Assembly: GCF_004745075.1 (NCBI RefSeq)
Contig: NZ_RHFH01000003.1
Coordinates: forward strand, 186,001 to 250,000
Direction of reading: 5' to 3'
DNA from: Brevibacterium sp. S111
GTDB lineage: Bacteria > Actinomycetota > Actinomycetes > Actinomycetales > Brevibacteriaceae
DNA length: 64,000 nucleotides
In this document: in pieces, positions 43,323-50,995 of the stretch
Layout: each line of letters begins with the position of its first letter
How positions within the stretch are numbered: the first letter of the stretch is position 1
The notes under the pieces: generated by a model
The model's input: only the letters and a program-made list of their open reading frames with translations
Told to the model about the DNA's origin: nothing
The model's database searches: none
Position numbers and translations under genes: made by a program

Positions 43323-43817
43323 TCAAACAGACGCACCTGCGATGAAGGCCGCCTGCGCGACATGCTGGATCGCATCGTCGATGATCGAGACCATCCGAAC
43401 GCCACGAGTGACTGCGGGAGTCCAGTTCCTGTCGATGACTTCGTCGAAGTCATCCTCGGAGAGCGTCTTTGCATAGTCGGTGAACGCGTTCAGAGTAGCG
43501 GCGAGGTAGTCGACGAGCAGCTGTTGATCGTCGACCTTGATCTCTGCCGCCTGTTCGGGACTGTGTCCGTAGCCGAAGGTCTCGCCGATCTCGCCGAGAT
43601 CGAACCGGTTCCGGAAGTCCTCCCACTGCTCGGGCTTGCCCGTGAGGGCTGAGAGCTGCACGTCGATCTCACGGCCGCTGTGCCACAGCAGCCAGGCGAC
43701 GGAATTCGGATGACCGCCCAGACGGCTGTTGAGCTGTTCGGGGGAGAGGTCGGGCAGAGCTTGTGCTGCCTGGAGAGGGCGCTGGGACAGGTCGGTGAGA
43801 ATGTCGATGCTGTTCAT
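43323..43817 (-). CDS. DinB/DUF664-type putative thiol transferase
   Basis: 164 residues, four-helix DinB fold. The metal-binding His residues are in SVAWLLWHSGREIDVQLS and DDAIQHVAQAAFI. In mycothiol producers this family contains mycothiol-dependent S-transferases for detoxification, which fits the presence of mca, but the assignment is by family only. The start MNSIDIL was chosen; upstream in-frame starts at 43826 and 43856 cannot be excluded, and no strong ribosome site is seen. Confidence 0.82.
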   Translation of the reverse strand: MNSIDILTDLSQRPLQAAQALPDLSPEQLNSRLGGHPNSVAWLLWHSGREIDVQLSALTGKPEQWEDFRNRFDLGEIGETFGYGHSPEQAAEIKVDDQQLLVDYLAATLNAFTDYAKTLSEDDFDEVIDRNWTPAVTRGVRMVSIIDDAIQHVAQAAFIAGASV

Positions 43818-43862
43818 GTCGCCCATTCTGCTCTTCACGTCAACCGCTGTCACCACCGGGGC

Positions 43863-44306
43863 TCAATCGAGACGGGGCCTGCGGCGGTTGCGTTTGATCT
43901 CCGAGCGGCGCTGTTCGGACCTGACTCGTCTGCGCCGGGAATTCCTGGACGGCTTCGTTGCTCGTCTCTGCACCGGCGGAGCCAGCGCATCGCGCAGCAG
44001 CTGCGCCAGACGCCTCCGCGCGTCCTGGCGATTCTTCAGCTGAGAACGCTGCTTCTCCGAGGTCACGGTGAGTACCGTGCCCGACAGGCGAGGCGACAAT
44101 CGGCCGAGCACCCGCTCGCGCTGAGTCTCGGTGAGGAAGCTCGCCGAAGCCAGATCGAGGCTCAGCTGCACCCGCGAATCAGAGGTGTTGACATGCTGGC
44201 CGCCGGGGCCGGAAGACCGGGAGAACTGTTCGGAGATCTCTGCTGCGGGGATGACGAGTCCGGTCGGGATCCCCGGCCCGGACGGCACCCGCACATCACC
44301 GTCCAT
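43863..44306 (-). CDS. arfB: Ribosome rescue hydrolase ArfB (YaeJ)
   Basis: 147 residues. The catalytic GGQ is in SSGPGGQHVN (~32-41), followed by the release-factor-like domain and a basic, Arg-rich tail (RRRRVRSEQRRSEIKRNRRRPR) that enters the empty mRNA channel. It frees ribosomes stalled on non-stop mRNAs. The ATG is one base after the acyltransferase stop (44308), so the two are an operon. Confidence 0.94.
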   Translation of the reverse strand: MDGDVRVPSGPGIPTGLVIPAAEISEQFSRSSGPGGQHVNTSDSRVQLSLDLASASFLTETQRERVLGRLSPRLSGTVLTVTSEKQRSQLKNRQDARRRLAQLLRDALAPPVQRRATKPSRNSRRRRVRSEQRRSEIKRNRRRPRLD

Positions 44307-44307
44307 C

Positions 44308-44913
44308 TCAGTTCGACTCCGCTTCGCCGCTGCGCGGATCTGCTTCGGGGCTCTCCTCACGCAGACTCGGAACGATCTGCAGATGCGGGCGGATGCCGTG
44401 CTTGTCGGCATAGAACGCGCGGATCCGGTCCATGTCATGGACCAGGTCATCGGTCATGTCCAAGGTCGGGCCGAGCCCAGTGGTGTGTGTGGCCGAATCA
44501 AGATATCCCAAGGTCACGGGCATGCCGGTCTGACGGGCGATGCGGTGGAAGCCGGATTTCCAATGCGAGTGTCCGCCGCGAGTGCCGTCCGGGGTGATGA
44601 CGAGGCCGAAGACTTCGCCGGCGCGGACACGTTCGACCATCTCGGTGACGATTCTGCTGGGATCGGACCGATCGACGGGGACCCCTCCGAGTCCACGCAT
44701 GATCGGACCCCGCCAGCCGGTGAACAGAGAATGTTTGCCCAGCCAATGCACCTTCACCCCCAAGCGCCAGGCGATGGCGAGCATGAGCGCGAAGTCCCAA
44801 TTGGACGTGTGCGGTGCGCCGATGAGTACGGTCGGGCGCTGTGGGGCGGGCTCGCTGACGAGCTTCCACTTGCTGAACGTCCAGAATGTGCGAGCGAGGA
44901 GGCGTCGGATCAT
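44308..44913 (-). CDS. 1-acyl-sn-glycerol-3-phosphate acyltransferase-like protein
   Basis: 201 residues. Acyltransferase motif I is APHTSNWDF (H-x4-D), motif II GWRGPIMRGLGGVPVDRSDPSR, and motif III LVITPDGTRGG. This is the short PlsC subgroup without extra membrane helices. Probably acylates a lysophospholipid or glycolipid at the membrane. Upstream of and cotranscribed with arfB. Confidence 0.88.
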   Translation of the reverse strand: MIRRLLARTFWTFSKWKLVSEPAPQRPTVLIGAPHTSNWDFALMLAIAWRLGVKVHWLGKHSLFTGWRGPIMRGLGGVPVDRSDPSRIVTEMVERVRAGEVFGLVITPDGTRGGHSHWKSGFHRIARQTGMPVTLGYLDSATHTTGLGPTLDMTDDLVHDMDRIRAFYADKHGIRPHLQIVPSLREESPEADPRSGEAESN

Positions 44914-44946
44914 GATCTCAACGGTAGAGCACGCGCATCTGCAGGC

Positions 44947-45534
44947 CTACCGGCGCCCATGAATGCGGGGTGCGAATCGCGCATGGGCGGCCGCCAGCAC
45001 CGGGTAGAGCCGACGATGGCTGAGGACGAACCCGCCCTTCACGAGCAGCCGTGGGTTGAGGTTGCGGCCGCGCCGTCGACGGGTCGCGTCCTCAGTGAGA
45101 ATATAAGCCAGTGCCTTCGGCCCTCGGCGCACCGCCTGTTCGAAGACAACCTCCACGATGTCGTGCCAGGGCAGCAGCGTGCCGGGCAGAACCTCACCAT
45201 GCCGGGCCAACGCGACGCCTGCGGGGGAGAGAACGAGGGACTCGCGCCTGCGCATCCGCACCACCACAGCGATCGGTGCGACGACTAAGCACCCGACGAT
45301 GCCGACGACGAGAGCCCAGATGCGCAGATTGGCGACGATGAGCCACCAGGTGCGCCCGTCCTGGAGCGTTGCGGTGACGATGAAGACGAAGAAGGCGAGC
45401 AGGCCGATCCCGATGACAAAGGCAAGGACCAGAACGAGGATGGAATGTCGCTTCGAGGAGGGGATGAGCACCGATCGACCGTGCTCCAACGTGGCCACGA
45501 CAGCGGTAGGGGAGAAGTCGTCGGCCATGGTCAT
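44947..45534 (-). CDS. Two-helix membrane protein with a PH-like C-terminal domain
   Basis: 195 residues. Two transmembrane helices at ~25-48 and ~60-82 (ILVLVLAFVIGIGLLAFFVFIV; IWALVVGIVGCLVVAPIAVVV) are followed by a short cytosolic domain (RRRESLVLSPAGVALARHGEVLPGTLLPWHDIVEV) resembling bacterial PH-type domains. Function unknown. Start between two nearby ATGs (45528 or 45534). It is divergent from the NAD(P)-binding gene at 45705. Confidence 0.65.
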   Translation of the reverse strand: MTMADDFSPTAVVATLEHGRSVLIPSSKRHSILVLVLAFVIGIGLLAFFVFIVTATLQDGRTWWLIVANLRIWALVVGIVGCLVVAPIAVVVRMRRRESLVLSPAGVALARHGEVLPGTLLPWHDIVEVVFEQAVRRGPKALAYILTEDATRRRRGRNLNPRLLVKGGFVLSHRRLYPVLAAAHARFAPRIHGRR

Positions 45535-45704
45535 CAGAATACCCCGCGCCGGCGTGGTCCGAACCGAAGAGCGGATGATCATCGTCGACGGCTGAGATGC
45601 GCTCGCCGAGGCGGTCGACGGCTCCGGTCTCACCTGTCCGGGAATATTCGCGCCGGAGACATCGCTGTACCCAGCACCAAGCATCACCGACAACGGAGGT
45701 AGAT

Positions 45705-46391
45705 ATGTCTGATTCAGCTCGTGTCGTCATTCTCGGCGGCCATGGAAAGATCGCGCTCCTGGCAGCACCCAAACTCACGGCTGCGGGCTTCGCCGTTGAC
45801 TCAGTGATCCGCAATCCTGACCAGTCCTCCGACGTCGAAGCCGCAGAGGCCAACCCGGTCGTGCTCGACATCGAAACCGCCGACACCCAGGCGCTCGCCG
45901 ACGTCTTCGCCGGAGCCCAAGCGGTCGTGTTCTCCGCCGGTGCCGGCGGCGGCAACCCTGACCGGACGAAGGCCGTTGACCTCGACGCTGCCAAGCGCTC
46001 TGTCGATGCCGCCGAACAGGCCGGCGTCAAGCGCTTCGTCATGGTCTCCTACGCCAGCGCGAGTGTCGACTCCGACCGCGTCGATCCGGACAGCTCCTTC
46101 TACCCCTACGTGCAGGCCAAGAGTGGTGCCGATGAGCATCTGCGAGCCAGCTCGCTCGACTATACGATCCTCGGTCCCGGCGGGCTCACCCTCGAACCTT
46201 CCAGCGGCGAAGTCCTCATCGCCGACGCCGCTGGTGACCTCGACGGGCAGAAGCCGGCAGACGATGTGCGCGTGACCTCCCGCGAACTCGTCGCTGACGT
46301 CATGACCCACGTCATCGCCGAAACGGTGGCCGTGCGTGAGACCGTGAACTTCTACGACGGGCAGACCCCCATCGCCGAGGCGATCAGCTGA
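45705..46391 (+). CDS. NAD(P)H-binding atypical SDR (NmrA/YwnB-like)
   Basis: 228 residues. The Rossmann motif VVILGGHGKIALLAAPKL (5-22) replaces GxxGxxG with GGHGKI; VVFSAGAGG and VMVSYASA follow, with YxxxK as YVQAK. Homologues are annotated NAD(P)-dependent epimerases. GGAGGT lies seven bases before the ATG. The transcript probably ends at the 40-base palindrome at 46422. Confidence 0.88.
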   Translation: MSDSARVVILGGHGKIALLAAPKLTAAGFAVDSVIRNPDQSSDVEAAEANPVVLDIETADTQALADVFAGAQAVVFSAGAGGGNPDRTKAVDLDAAKRSVDAAEQAGVKRFVMVSYASASVDSDRVDPDSSFYPYVQAKSGADEHLRASSLDYTILGPGGLTLEPSSGEVLIADAAGDLDGQKPADDVRVTSRELVADVMTHVIAETVAVRETVNFYDGQTPIAEAIS

Positions 46392-46396
46392 CCTGA

Positions 46397-46642
46397 TCAT
46401 CCACACGGACACAGCCCCGTGCGATGGCCTGTCGTCTCCGATCGGAGACGACAGGCCATCGGTGTATTCAGTGCAGGTATGTCGAAGCTGCCGTCGAGGC
46501 CTTCCCAGAGCCAGATCCCGCGGCCGTCGAAGTAGGAGAACAGCGCCTGCGCTTGACCGATCGGCTGGTCGAAGGTGACGAACTCGCCGGCAGCGAAGCC
46601 GTCGAGGGAGACGAAGAGGTTGTTGACACACGCTTTGGCCAT
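46397..46642 (-). pseudogene. Truncated dihydrofolate reductase-family protein (RibD C-terminal type)
   Basis: The first ~58 residues (MAKACVNNLFVSLDGFAAGEFVTFDQPIGQAQALF) match the start of RibD_C/DHFR-family proteins, normally ~180-200 residues. The frame then reads straight through the palindrome at 46422-46461 into unrelated sequence and stops at 46397. About two thirds of the gene is missing. It is divergent from an HxlR regulator, a common pairing for this reductase family. Confidence 0.7.
46422..46461. terminator. Perfect 40-base palindrome
   Basis: Twenty-base arms with no spacer (46422-46441 and 46442-46461). It is probably the terminator of the gene ending at 46391. The truncated reductase frame ends in it, so it may also mark the deletion junction. 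Confidence 0.7.
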
Positions 46643-46762
46643 GAGCACCCCGATGTGATGGTTCGGCTGATGTCTGCAGTCGGATGGATAGCGTCGGTTC
46701 CCGGGAAGTGGACCCAGTGTAAGATTAAGTAGTTTCAGAATGCAATCACTGGAGGTGGATCG

Positions 46763-47254
46763 ATGCCTGCACAGCCGCGCTCAGGATGTGCGATCAACGC
46801 CGCCGTCGAAGTCCTCGGCGACAACTGGTCGCTCATCGTCCTGCGCGACATCATCTTTGGCAATCGCCGGCACTTCCGCGAGCTGCTCACCCACAACAAT
46901 GAGGGCATAGCCTCGAACATGCTCGCCAGTCGTCTGAAGAAGCTCATCGACGAAGGGCTGCTGACAAAGGCGGAAGCCGCACGCGGGCAGCGAGCCGAAT
47001 ACTCCCTCACCGAGGCTGGAATCCAGACTCTGCCGGTCATGGTCGCTCTCGGGAGCTGGGGGATGACCCACCGTGAGACCTCGCGGGAATTGACGATCCG
47101 CTCCCGCCTCATGGCAGAAGATCCGCAGCTCGTGGACGGCCTCATGGATGAACTCCGAGAGACCCACCTCGGAGTGCCCCGCCCGAACCCTGGTGCTCCG
47201 CGTTCCTCTCAGCGACTGCAGGCCGCCTACGAGGCGGAGATCGCCGGAAGTTGA
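46763..47254 (+). CDS. HxlR family transcriptional regulator
   Basis: 163 residues. The winged-helix core CAINAAVEVLGDNWSLIVLRDIIFGNRRHFRELL... IASNMLASRLKKLIDEGLLTK carries the HxlR N-terminal Cys (Cys9), often a redox or aldehyde sensor. GGAGG precedes the ATG by six bases. Divergent from the truncated DHFR-family gene, which it may once have controlled. Confidence 0.9.
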   Translation: MPAQPRSGCAINAAVEVLGDNWSLIVLRDIIFGNRRHFRELLTHNNEGIASNMLASRLKKLIDEGLLTKAEAARGQRAEYSLTEAGIQTLPVMVALGSWGMTHRETSRELTIRSRLMAEDPQLVDGLMDELRETHLGVPRPNPGAPRSSQRLQAAYEAEIAGS

Positions 47255-47266
47255 ATCAGATAGGGG

Positions 47267-48127
47267 CTATTGTCTCGGCAGTCTCAGCCGCTCCAGCTGC
47301 TTCCTTGAGGTGATCGAGACGATGCCGACCATTCTGCCGTCTGCCACGGTGCATGCCATGAATCCCAAGCGGCGGCCGCTCGGCGTCAAAACGAGGAGAC
47401 CTGGCTCGCCGTTGACGTTGACCTTTCGAATTTCGATCCTGTCCGGATCGCCTCGCCGAATCGCTGTGAGCACCTCGTTCGCACCCATCTGGACCATGTG
47501 ACCGCGGGCGGTGGTGCGGTGCCAAGTCAGACTCGGGTCGAGGATGTGCAACAGGGCGTCGAAGTCACTGTTCCGTGCGGCAGTGAGGAAGGCGTCGACG
47601 ACAGCACGACGCTGCGCGAGCTCTCCTGAGGGACTTGGTGCGTCCTTGACCTTGCGCCGCGCCCGACTGGCGGCCATCTTCGCCGCCGCCTCCGAGGAAC
47701 CGATGACGGCGGCGATCTCAGCAAAGGGCACTGAGAACATGTCATGCAGAACGAAGGCGAATCGCTCTTCCGGGCACAGTGAGTCGAGCACGATGAGCAT
47801 GGCCGGTCCCAACAGATCCGACAGCGTCGCACTCTGCTCAGGAGTCAGCTCATCCTCGTTGACGATGGCTTCATCGACCCAGGCGTCAAGCGACGATTCT
47901 CCCCGGGCGGTACGGCGGCGGAGCATATCGAGACAGATTCGTCCGACGACACGGGTCAGCCACCCGCCGAGATTGTCGATGGACTCCGAACTGTGTCTCT
48001 CCCAGCGGAGCCACGCCTCCTGAACGGCATCCTCGGCGTCCGAGTGGGATCCGAGCACTCGTGTGGCCAGCGCGGTGAGGCGAGGGCGATGAGCTTCGAA
48101 CTCTGAGATCGAAGGTGACTCCGCGAT
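47267..48127 (-). CDS. ECF41-family sigma factor with SnoaL-like C-terminal domain (SigJ-like)
   Basis: About 286 residues. Region 2 is LTALATRVLGSHSDAEDAVQEAWLRW... LGGWLTRVVGRICLDMLRRR; region 4 is EERFAFVLHDMFSVPFAEIAAVIGSSEAAAKMAASRARRKV. The C-terminal ~100 residues (AVVDAFLTAARNSDFDALLHILDPSLTW... RKVNVNGEPGLLVLT) are the SnoaL-like domain that in ECF41 proteins acts as a built-in anti-sigma. The start is unresolved: no ATG/GTG/TTG lies close to the conserved domain. An ATC at 48127 follows GGAAAGG at normal spacing; a TTG at 48205 would overlap the divergent gene. Confidence 0.85.
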   Translation of the reverse strand: MAESPSISEFEAHRPRLTALATRVLGSHSDAEDAVQEAWLRWERHSSESIDNLGGWLTRVVGRICLDMLRRRTARGESSLDAWVDEAIVNEDELTPEQSATLSDLLGPAMLIVLDSLCPEERFAFVLHDMFSVPFAEIAAVIGSSEAAAKMAASRARRKVKDAPSPSGELAQRRAVVDAFLTAARNSDFDALLHILDPSLTWHRTTARGHMVQMGANEVLTAIRRGDPDRIEIRKVNVNGEPGLLVLTPSGRRLGFMACTVADGRMVGIVSITSRKQLERLRLPRQ

Positions 48128-48130
48128 GGC

Positions 48131-48157
48131 TGTTACCTTTCCGGGCGGCGGTGCGTC
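48131..48157 (+). promoter_or_regulatory. ECF41-type promoter for the DoxX-like gene
   Basis: TGTTACC (48131-48137), exactly 16 bases, CGTC (48154-48157). From memory the ECF41 consensus is TGTCACA-N16-CGTC. The transcript would start near 48165, 40 bases before the DoxX-like ATG. Confidence 0.65.
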
Positions 48158-48204
48158 ATCGGAGTGAGAGCCAGACCGGGCTCTTTCGGCAAAGGAGAAT
48201 TGCA

Positions 48205-48594
48205 ATGATGGATATCGTACTATGGGTCGTCGCCGCCGCGATGGCATTGGCTTTCGGCATCGGCGGAGCCTCGCAGATCGTCCTGCCAAAGGAGAGATAC
48301 CGTGCGCTCGCTCGCAGCCAGCACTGGGTGGATGATTTCGGCCCTGGGCATATCAAAGCCATCGGAACCATCAAGCTCCTCGGCGTGCTCGGGCTGATCG
48401 TACCGCCACTCGTCGGGATCCTCCCGGTGCTCTCACCGATCGCGGCGTGTGGACTCATGCTGGTGATGACAGGGGCGGCGACGACACGATTTCGTCGCAG
48501 CGAATGGGGCCTCATGGCAGGGGACACCGCATACCTGCTGGTGTTTGCGTTCCTCGCGTGGGGTCGATTTGCCCTGGCCCCGTTCGGCGGCTGA
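48205..48594 (+). CDS. DoxX-like four-helix membrane protein
   Basis: 129 residues with four hydrophobic helices (about 4-22, 48-66, 69-88, 103-120) and the DoxX_2 pattern ALAFGIGGASQIVLPKERYR... GHIKAIGTIKLLGVLGLI. AAAGGAG precedes the ATG. ECF41 sigma factors usually control a nearby oxidoreductase, epimerase or DoxX-like gene, and an ECF41-type promoter sits just upstream, so this is the likely target of the divergent sigma factor. Confidence 0.85.
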   Translation: MMDIVLWVVAAAMALAFGIGGASQIVLPKERYRALARSQHWVDDFGPGHIKAIGTIKLLGVLGLIVPPLVGILPVLSPIAACGLMLVMTGAATTRFRRSEWGLMAGDTAYLLVFAFLAWGRFALAPFGG

Positions 48595-48697
48595 GTTGAA
48601 CATCGCTCTTGTCCCCGGGGCCGATGTGTGCTTCTATGGAACAAGTGATTGCAAACTGCAAGCACCTATACTCCAGGCTGATCCCGAAGGAGCGATC

Positions 48698-49030
48698 ATG
48701 TTCACAGGACTCATGGCCAATATCGTTGTCACCGGCGAGAAAGAAGCGACCGAATGGTACTCTCGACTCTTCGAAAGGCAGCCGGATGACAAGCCGATGG
48801 CGGGGCTGGCCCAATGGTGCTTCGACGAGAAGTTCGGCGTCCAGATCTGGGAGGACCCGCAGCGAGCCGGAGGCTCCAATGTGGTCATCGACGTGGACGA
48901 CCTCGACACGATGGCCGAGCATCTGCGAGCGGCCGGAATCGACCACGACGAGCCGAGCCGCGGTGGCGGACAGCGCATCCTCCCGGTCAGCGACCCGGAT
49001 GGAAATCAGGTGGTGTTCTTCGGTGAGTGA
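48698..49030 (+). CDS. VOC family protein
   Basis: 110 residues, one glyoxalase-fold monomer (MANIVVTGEKEATEWYSRLFERQPD; NVVIDVDDLDTMAEHLRAAGI; ILPVSDPDGNQVVFFGE). AAGGAGCG precedes the ATG. Its stop overlaps the start of the SRPBCC gene by eight bases. Small VOC-SRPBCC pairs are frequent in Actinobacteria; substrate unknown. Confidence 0.85.
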   Translation: MFTGLMANIVVTGEKEATEWYSRLFERQPDDKPMAGLAQWCFDEKFGVQIWEDPQRAGGSNVVIDVDDLDTMAEHLRAAGIDHDEPSRGGGQRILPVSDPDGNQVVFFGE

Positions 49031-49532
49031 CGCATCTTCCGATCAGGGTGCGCCGGTGGCCGCCACGATCAACCTCGGCGCTGATTTCGATCAGCCTGTC
49101 TCGAAGGTGTGGAACGCCTTCGCCGATACGAGGCAGCGCGTGCAGTGGGGAGTCCCCGAGGGAGAGGAGATGATCTGCGATATCGACGAGTTCCGCCCCG
49201 GCGGAGCGAGCCGCGCCCGTTGTGGGTCACCAGGAGTGTTGGAGTTCGTCTCCGCTGGGCAGTACTGCTCACTTGCGCCAGAGCGTCACCTCGTGACCAC
49301 TGAGACCCTCACCAGAGACGATGAGATCCTCTCGACCGCGATCATCACTTGGACGTTTGCCGCGACTCCGACCGGCGCCCGCGTCGATCTCGTCGACCAG
49401 GTCGTGTCCTTCGCCGGTCAGGGGATGATCGACGGCCACCGCAGCGGCCACGAAATCTGCCTGCGACAGCTCGCAGAATTCCTCAGCTCTTCAGGTCCTG
49501 GGCCCAGGGAAGGTCGGCTCCTTCGCGACTGA
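49023..49532 (+). CDS. SRPBCC/START-like domain protein (AHSA1 type)
   Basis: 169 residues. ATINLGADFDQPVSKVWNAFADTRQRVQWGVPEGEEM and the late TGARVDLVDQVVSFAGQGM helix region are typical of AHSA1-like hydrophobic-cavity proteins. It starts at GTG 49023 inside the VOC gene's last codons and its 3' end overlaps the convergent PfkB kinase gene by 50 bases. Confidence 0.85.
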   Translation: MSDASSDQGAPVAATINLGADFDQPVSKVWNAFADTRQRVQWGVPEGEEMICDIDEFRPGGASRARCGSPGVLEFVSAGQYCSLAPERHLVTTETLTRDDEILSTAIITWTFAATPTGARVDLVDQVVSFAGQGMIDGHRSGHEICLRQLAEFLSSSGPGPREGRLLRD

Positions 49533-50388
49533 CGGTGATCGCCGCCAGCGCTGTGGCCCGTTCGGCCAGCGTCGTGAGCTCCGCTGCACCGAGACCGGAC
49601 AGTCCCTGTGCTGAAGCGTGCAGATCGTGGATGAGAGAGACCATGAACGTGTCCCCGGCGCCGATCGTGTCCTTGACATCGACGTGTGCCGAGGCCACTG
49701 CCACTCGCGCCGAGGCGGTCGCCACGGTCGCGCCCTGACCCCCGCGAGTCATCGCCACGAGCGTCGGGCCCAAGCCGAGCAGGTGGCCGATCTGCGTCTC
49801 TTCGTCGAGGCCGGGATAGAGCCAATCGGCATCGGCATCGCTGAGTTTGAGGACATCGACGCGTCGAGCCAGATCCTCGAACCGCGGCAGGGCCTCCTCA
49901 TGGGAGCCGATGATCGACGGCCGGATATTCGGATCGAAGCTGATGAGAGGACGACGTGACTGTGGCCCGGATTCCTCCGCAGCAGTGGTGAGGAGCCGAT
50001 CGATCACGGCGGCACCGGGTTCGAGGAACGCTGCGATCGACCCGAAGTGCAGGACGGATCGCCCACTGCTGTCGAACAGCGAGGCATCGGGATCCCACCG
50101 CAGTCGGAACGTGTACTCGGCCGAACCGTCCGCGGCCAGTCGGGCGAGTGCCGTGGAGGTGCTGCCACGCGGGGAGGTGAGTACGGTGACCTCGGACTCA
50201 CGCAGATGGGCGAGAAGGAATCCACCGTGGAAGTCATCACCGACATCGGTGAGGAACTCGACCTCATCGCCGAGGCGGCCCAAACCGAGAGCGACATTCG
50301 CAGGCGCTCCGCCGGGCGCGTAGCGGTCAGGGGCACCGGGGGTGCTGACGATATCGATGAGGGCTTCACCGACGACGAGAATGCTCAT
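49483..50388 (-). CDS. PfkB family carbohydrate kinase (fructokinase-like)
   Basis: 301 residues. The N-terminal GEALIDIVSTPG... YAPGGAPANVALGLGRLG signature binds sugar; the C-terminal DTIGAGDTFMVSL carries the catalytic Asp and the anion hole. It phosphorylates a sugar or nucleoside-derived substrate; fructose is the default guess, but ribose would fit the neighbouring nucleoside hydrolase. ATG 50388; a GTG two codons earlier is possible. It is divergent from the DUF2695-nucleoside hydrolase-ECF cluster. Confidence 0.9.
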   Translation of the reverse strand: MSILVVGEALIDIVSTPGAPDRYAPGGAPANVALGLGRLGDEVEFLTDVGDDFHGGFLLAHLRESEVTVLTSPRGSTSTALARLAADGSAEYTFRLRWDPDASLFDSSGRSVLHFGSIAAFLEPGAAVIDRLLTTAAEESGPQSRRPLISFDPNIRPSIIGSHEEALPRFEDLARRVDVLKLSDADADWLYPGLDEETQIGHLLGLGPTLVAMTRGGQGATVATASARVAVASAHVDVKDTIGAGDTFMVSLIHDLHASAQGLSGLGAAELTTLAERATALAAITVSREGADLPWAQDLKS

Positions 50389-50507
50389 GGTCACGATTCT
50401 AAGATGAAAATCATATCTCCACTGTGACCTGCGGCAATAGGACGAAAATCGGTGACTGCTGTGAGATTGATCGATTTCGTGTCAGTGCCGTCTGGAAGTG
50501 TGCGGTC

Positions 50508-50969
50508 ATGGACAAGAACACGATTGACACAGACGTCAGAACGATCATCGACGGCGCTTCGGCCCGCATCCTCACCCCTCGGCCCGGCGAATGCCTGGTC
50601 TGCTATGTCTTCCGCCAACTCAGCGAATTCGGCTGCAACGGCACTCACCGCTTCTCGCGCATCTTTCGGGATCAGACGGCCCCGCGGGCCACGGCCCTGT
50701 TCGATCGGCTGAGGAACATGGGGGCGAGCTGCTGCGACGGAGAGATCTTCGGCAATGCCTACCAGCTTTCGACGAACCCGTGGATCATCGAAGCCGGCTC
50801 CTTCGCCGAAGCTCTCGGCACCCCTATCAGGACGGTCGAGGTCGATGAAGGCAAGAGCCTCGAGGAGATCGATGAGGCGAAGGAGAGCACGAAGTACCTG
50901 TGCTGCAAGATCGTCAGGCGCGGTTCAACGCAGCCCTGCGGGAACTGGAAGCGCATCCCCGGGTGGTGA
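50508..50969 (+). CDS. DUF2695-containing protein
   Basis: 153 residues, Cys-rich. The conserved core PGECLVCYVFRQLSEFGCNGTHRFSRIFRD is followed by ATALFDRLRNMGASCCDGEI and a C-terminal CCKIVRRGSTQPCG. CxxC-type spacing suggests metal binding. The family has no known role. It ends 26 bases before the nucleoside hydrolase gene on the same strand. Confidence 0.75.
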   Translation: MDKNTIDTDVRTIIDGASARILTPRPGECLVCYVFRQLSEFGCNGTHRFSRIFRDQTAPRATALFDRLRNMGASCCDGEIFGNAYQLSTNPWIIEAGSFAEALGTPIRTVEVDEGKSLEEIDEAKESTKYLCCKIVRRGSTQPCGNWKRIPGW

Positions 50970-50995
50970 CCGGAAACGTCCGGCAGAATGGAACC

